Below are positions 5,258-6,531 of a stretch of 6,531 bases of DNA, piece by piece. The notes under the pieces are model-generated. The model was given only the letters and a program-made list of their open reading frames with translations. It had not been told where the DNA came from and did not search any database. How positions within the stretch are numbered: position 1 is the stretch's first letter; each line of letters starts with the position of its first letter. Source of the stretch: an uncultured Clostridia bacterium (GTDB taxonomy: Bacteria; Bacillota; Clostridia; Oscillospirales; Acutalibacteraceae); assembly GCA_947168785.1 (NCBI GenBank), contig CAMVNL010000139.1, forward strand, positions 1-6,531, given 5' to 3'. The position numbers and the translations under genes were made by a program.

Positions 5258-6531
5258 GTGAAAAAACACAGCTTTTCGGAACGCTTCCGCTATCGGCTTG
5301 ACGGCATGATGGCGCGGGGGAACGTCAGCATGGTGAAGATGCTGGTGATCGCCACGCTGGCGGTGATCCTTCTGCTCACCCTCGCCATCCATCTGACCAC
5401 CCCTGCGGCGGAACGGGATTTCGGCGGGTCCTTCTGGGACGCGCTGGCCTCCGCCGTCAACGCCTGGATGCCCTATTCGGAGGACGGCAGCGGGGGCTAT
5501 ATCCTGCTGACCGCCCTGGCCGCGGTGACAGGCCTGCTGTTCACCAGCATTCTGATCGGCATTGTTACCGGCGCCGTGGAGGAAAAGGTCACCGGCCTGA
5601 AGGACGGGAACTCCCGCGTGCTGGAAGAAGGGCACATCGTGGTGCTGGGGTTCGTCCCCGGCGAATATACGCTGCTGAACCAGTTGGCGGAGGCGGCGCA
5701 GGGCAAAAAGACCTGCATTGTGGTGGCGGGCGGCCTGCCGCGCAGCGAAATGGAGGCGCTGATCCGGGATAACGTGCCGACGCCGAAAAACGTGAAGATC
5801 ATCTGCCGCACGGCGGAGCCGGGCGACCTGACGTCCCTTGCCGTCTGCTCGCCGGAAACCTGCAAGACGGTGGTTGTCAACCAGCCGGACGACGTGGCGA
5901 CGCTGCAATCGGCGATGGCGGCCCATCAGCTGCTCGCCGGCAGCGACCGGCCGGACGTGAGGGTCATCGCCAACGTCTCCTCTCCCTCGTTGCTGCTGCC
6001 GCCTCACATCTCCGACGCGCGCCACCTCATCAATATCTCCGTCAACGACGTCATCGCCCGGGTGATCGCCCACTCCTGCTCGGAAACGGGTCTCGCCAAG
6101 GCCTACGCCGACCTGTTCGATATCCGGGGCGGGCGGCTGCGGCTGCTCTCCTTTCCGGAGCGAGCGGGAGCGGATTTCGGCGCGCTGGTCCGCACCATGC
6201 GGGGCGCCGTGCCGATCGGCCTTATCGCCGACGGCAAAGTGCTGCTGAATCCGCCCGCAGAACAGGTTCTGACGGAGGCGGACGGCGTCGTGTGCTGGAC
6301 GGAAGCAGAAAAGCCGGTCGCCTTTGCGGATGACCGGTTCGCGGACGTCGGGGAATGGCCGGGCGACAGCAGCCCCCGGGAAGAACATACGGTGGTCATC
6401 GGCTGTAACCCGGCCTTTGAAACGCTGCTGCGGGAGCTGCCGGAACAGCCCAACCGCATCACGGCCGCCCACGTTCCCGCCGACCGAAGGACGGCGCTTT
6501 CCGCCCGGGCAAATGAACGGGGCGACGTGAC
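5258..6531 (+). CDS. CASTOR/POLLUX-like ion channel with RCK domains, N-terminal part (runs off the window)
   Basis: An open frame of 424 codons continues past the window edge. GTG at 5258 is the chosen start because GGAGG (5245-5249) lies 8 bases before it and a good promoter lies upstream; the next in-frame ATGs (codons 17, 18 and 25) have no such site and would trim the basic N-terminus. Two membrane segments (about 25-46 and 81-107) flank a pore-like loop (about 50-78), followed by VTGLKDGNSRVLEEGHIVVLGF (two runs: VTGLKDGNSR 111-120, VLEEGHIVVLGF 121-132), the hallmark junction of the CASTOR/POLLUX/DMI1 family into an RCK (NAD-binding-like) domain. A second RCK-type start is seen at HTVVIGCNPAFETLLREL (377-394). 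Plant relatives are cation channels of the nuclear envelope. Bacterial ones are poorly characterised and usually around 600 residues, so roughly 200 residues may be missing. No TVGYG potassium filter is present. Ion selectivity is unknown. Confidence 0.85.
   Translation, partial: MKKHSFSERFRYRLDGMMARGNVSMVKMLVIATLAVILLLTLAIHLTTPAAERDFGGSFWDALASAVNAWMPYSEDGSGGYILLTALAAVTGLLFTSILIGIVTGAVEEKVTGLKDGNSRVLEEGHIVVLGFVPGEYTLLNQLAEAAQGKKTCIVVAGGLPRSEMEALIRDNVPTPKNVKIICRTAEPGDLTSLAVCSPETCKTVVVNQPDDVATLQSAMAAHQLLAGSDRPDVRVIANVSSPSLLLPPHISDARHLINISVNDVIARVIAHSCSETGLAKAYADLFDIRGGRLRLLSFPERAGADFGALVRTMRGAVPIGLIADGKVLLNPPAEQVLTEADGVVCWTEAEKPVAFADDRFADVGEWPGDSSPREEHTVVIGCNPAFETLLRELPEQPNRITAAHVPADRRTALSARANERGDV

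Noticed and set aside
5240..6472. 410-codon open frame on the minus strand
   Set aside because: Its product is rich in His, Gln, Arg and Gly with no recognisable domain. The plus strand of the same DNA encodes a CASTOR/POLLUX-like protein with a good promoter, ribosome binding site and membrane segments, so this is an antisense shadow of a GC-rich gene.

Overview
The window looks like chromosomal DNA from a GC-rich, endospore-forming member of the Clostridia, probably a gut Oscillospiraceae/Ruminococcaceae-type Firmicute. The reasons are a SpoIID engulfment protein, an AbrB/SpoVT-type regulator of the clostridial zinc-ribbon kind, sigma-A-like promoters, strong AAGGAG-type ribosome binding sites, and GC-rich genes separated by AT-rich intergenic DNA. 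No rRNA, tRNA, CRISPR array or intact transposase is visible. The species cannot be named from the sequence.

Layout from left to right. 1-99 is non-coding DNA with small hairpins. 100-2166 (minus) is one long gene joining a TIGR01212-type radical SAM enzyme (YtqA/YhcC) to a complete CCA-adding tRNA nucleotidyltransferase. 2167-2613 is a 447-base gap packed with palindromic DNA: two REPIN-like elements (2196-2291 and 2321-2475), whose arms each begin GTAG followed by a 7-bp hairpin, and then a double stem-loop segment (2492-2596). 2614-3573 (minus) is spoIID. 3574-3911 is an AT-rich divergent regulatory region with several operator-like inverted repeats. 3912-4166 (plus) is a small AbrB-type regulator. 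A strong intrinsic terminator at 4185-4218 separates it from a convergent sugar-phosphate isomerase/epimerase-like TIM-barrel gene (4227-5051, minus). That gene shares a 206-base divergent promoter region with a GTG-started gene on the plus strand (5258 to the window end), which encodes the N-terminal two thirds or so of a CASTOR/POLLUX-like ion channel with RCK domains.

How the genes fit together. The two halves of the fusion may both act on tRNA: YtqA has been linked to wobble-uridine modification and the other half adds or repairs the 3' CCA end. The AbrB-type regulator is divergent from spoIID, so it could control itself and spoIID, but this is inference. The isomerase-like gene and the channel gene are single transcription units with good opposing promoters and no evident functional link.

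The items most worth following up are the radical SAM-CCA fusion, the two REPIN-like elements whose hairpins differ by compensatory base pairs, the unexplained double stem-loop next to them, and the apparently shortened and divergent SpoIID.
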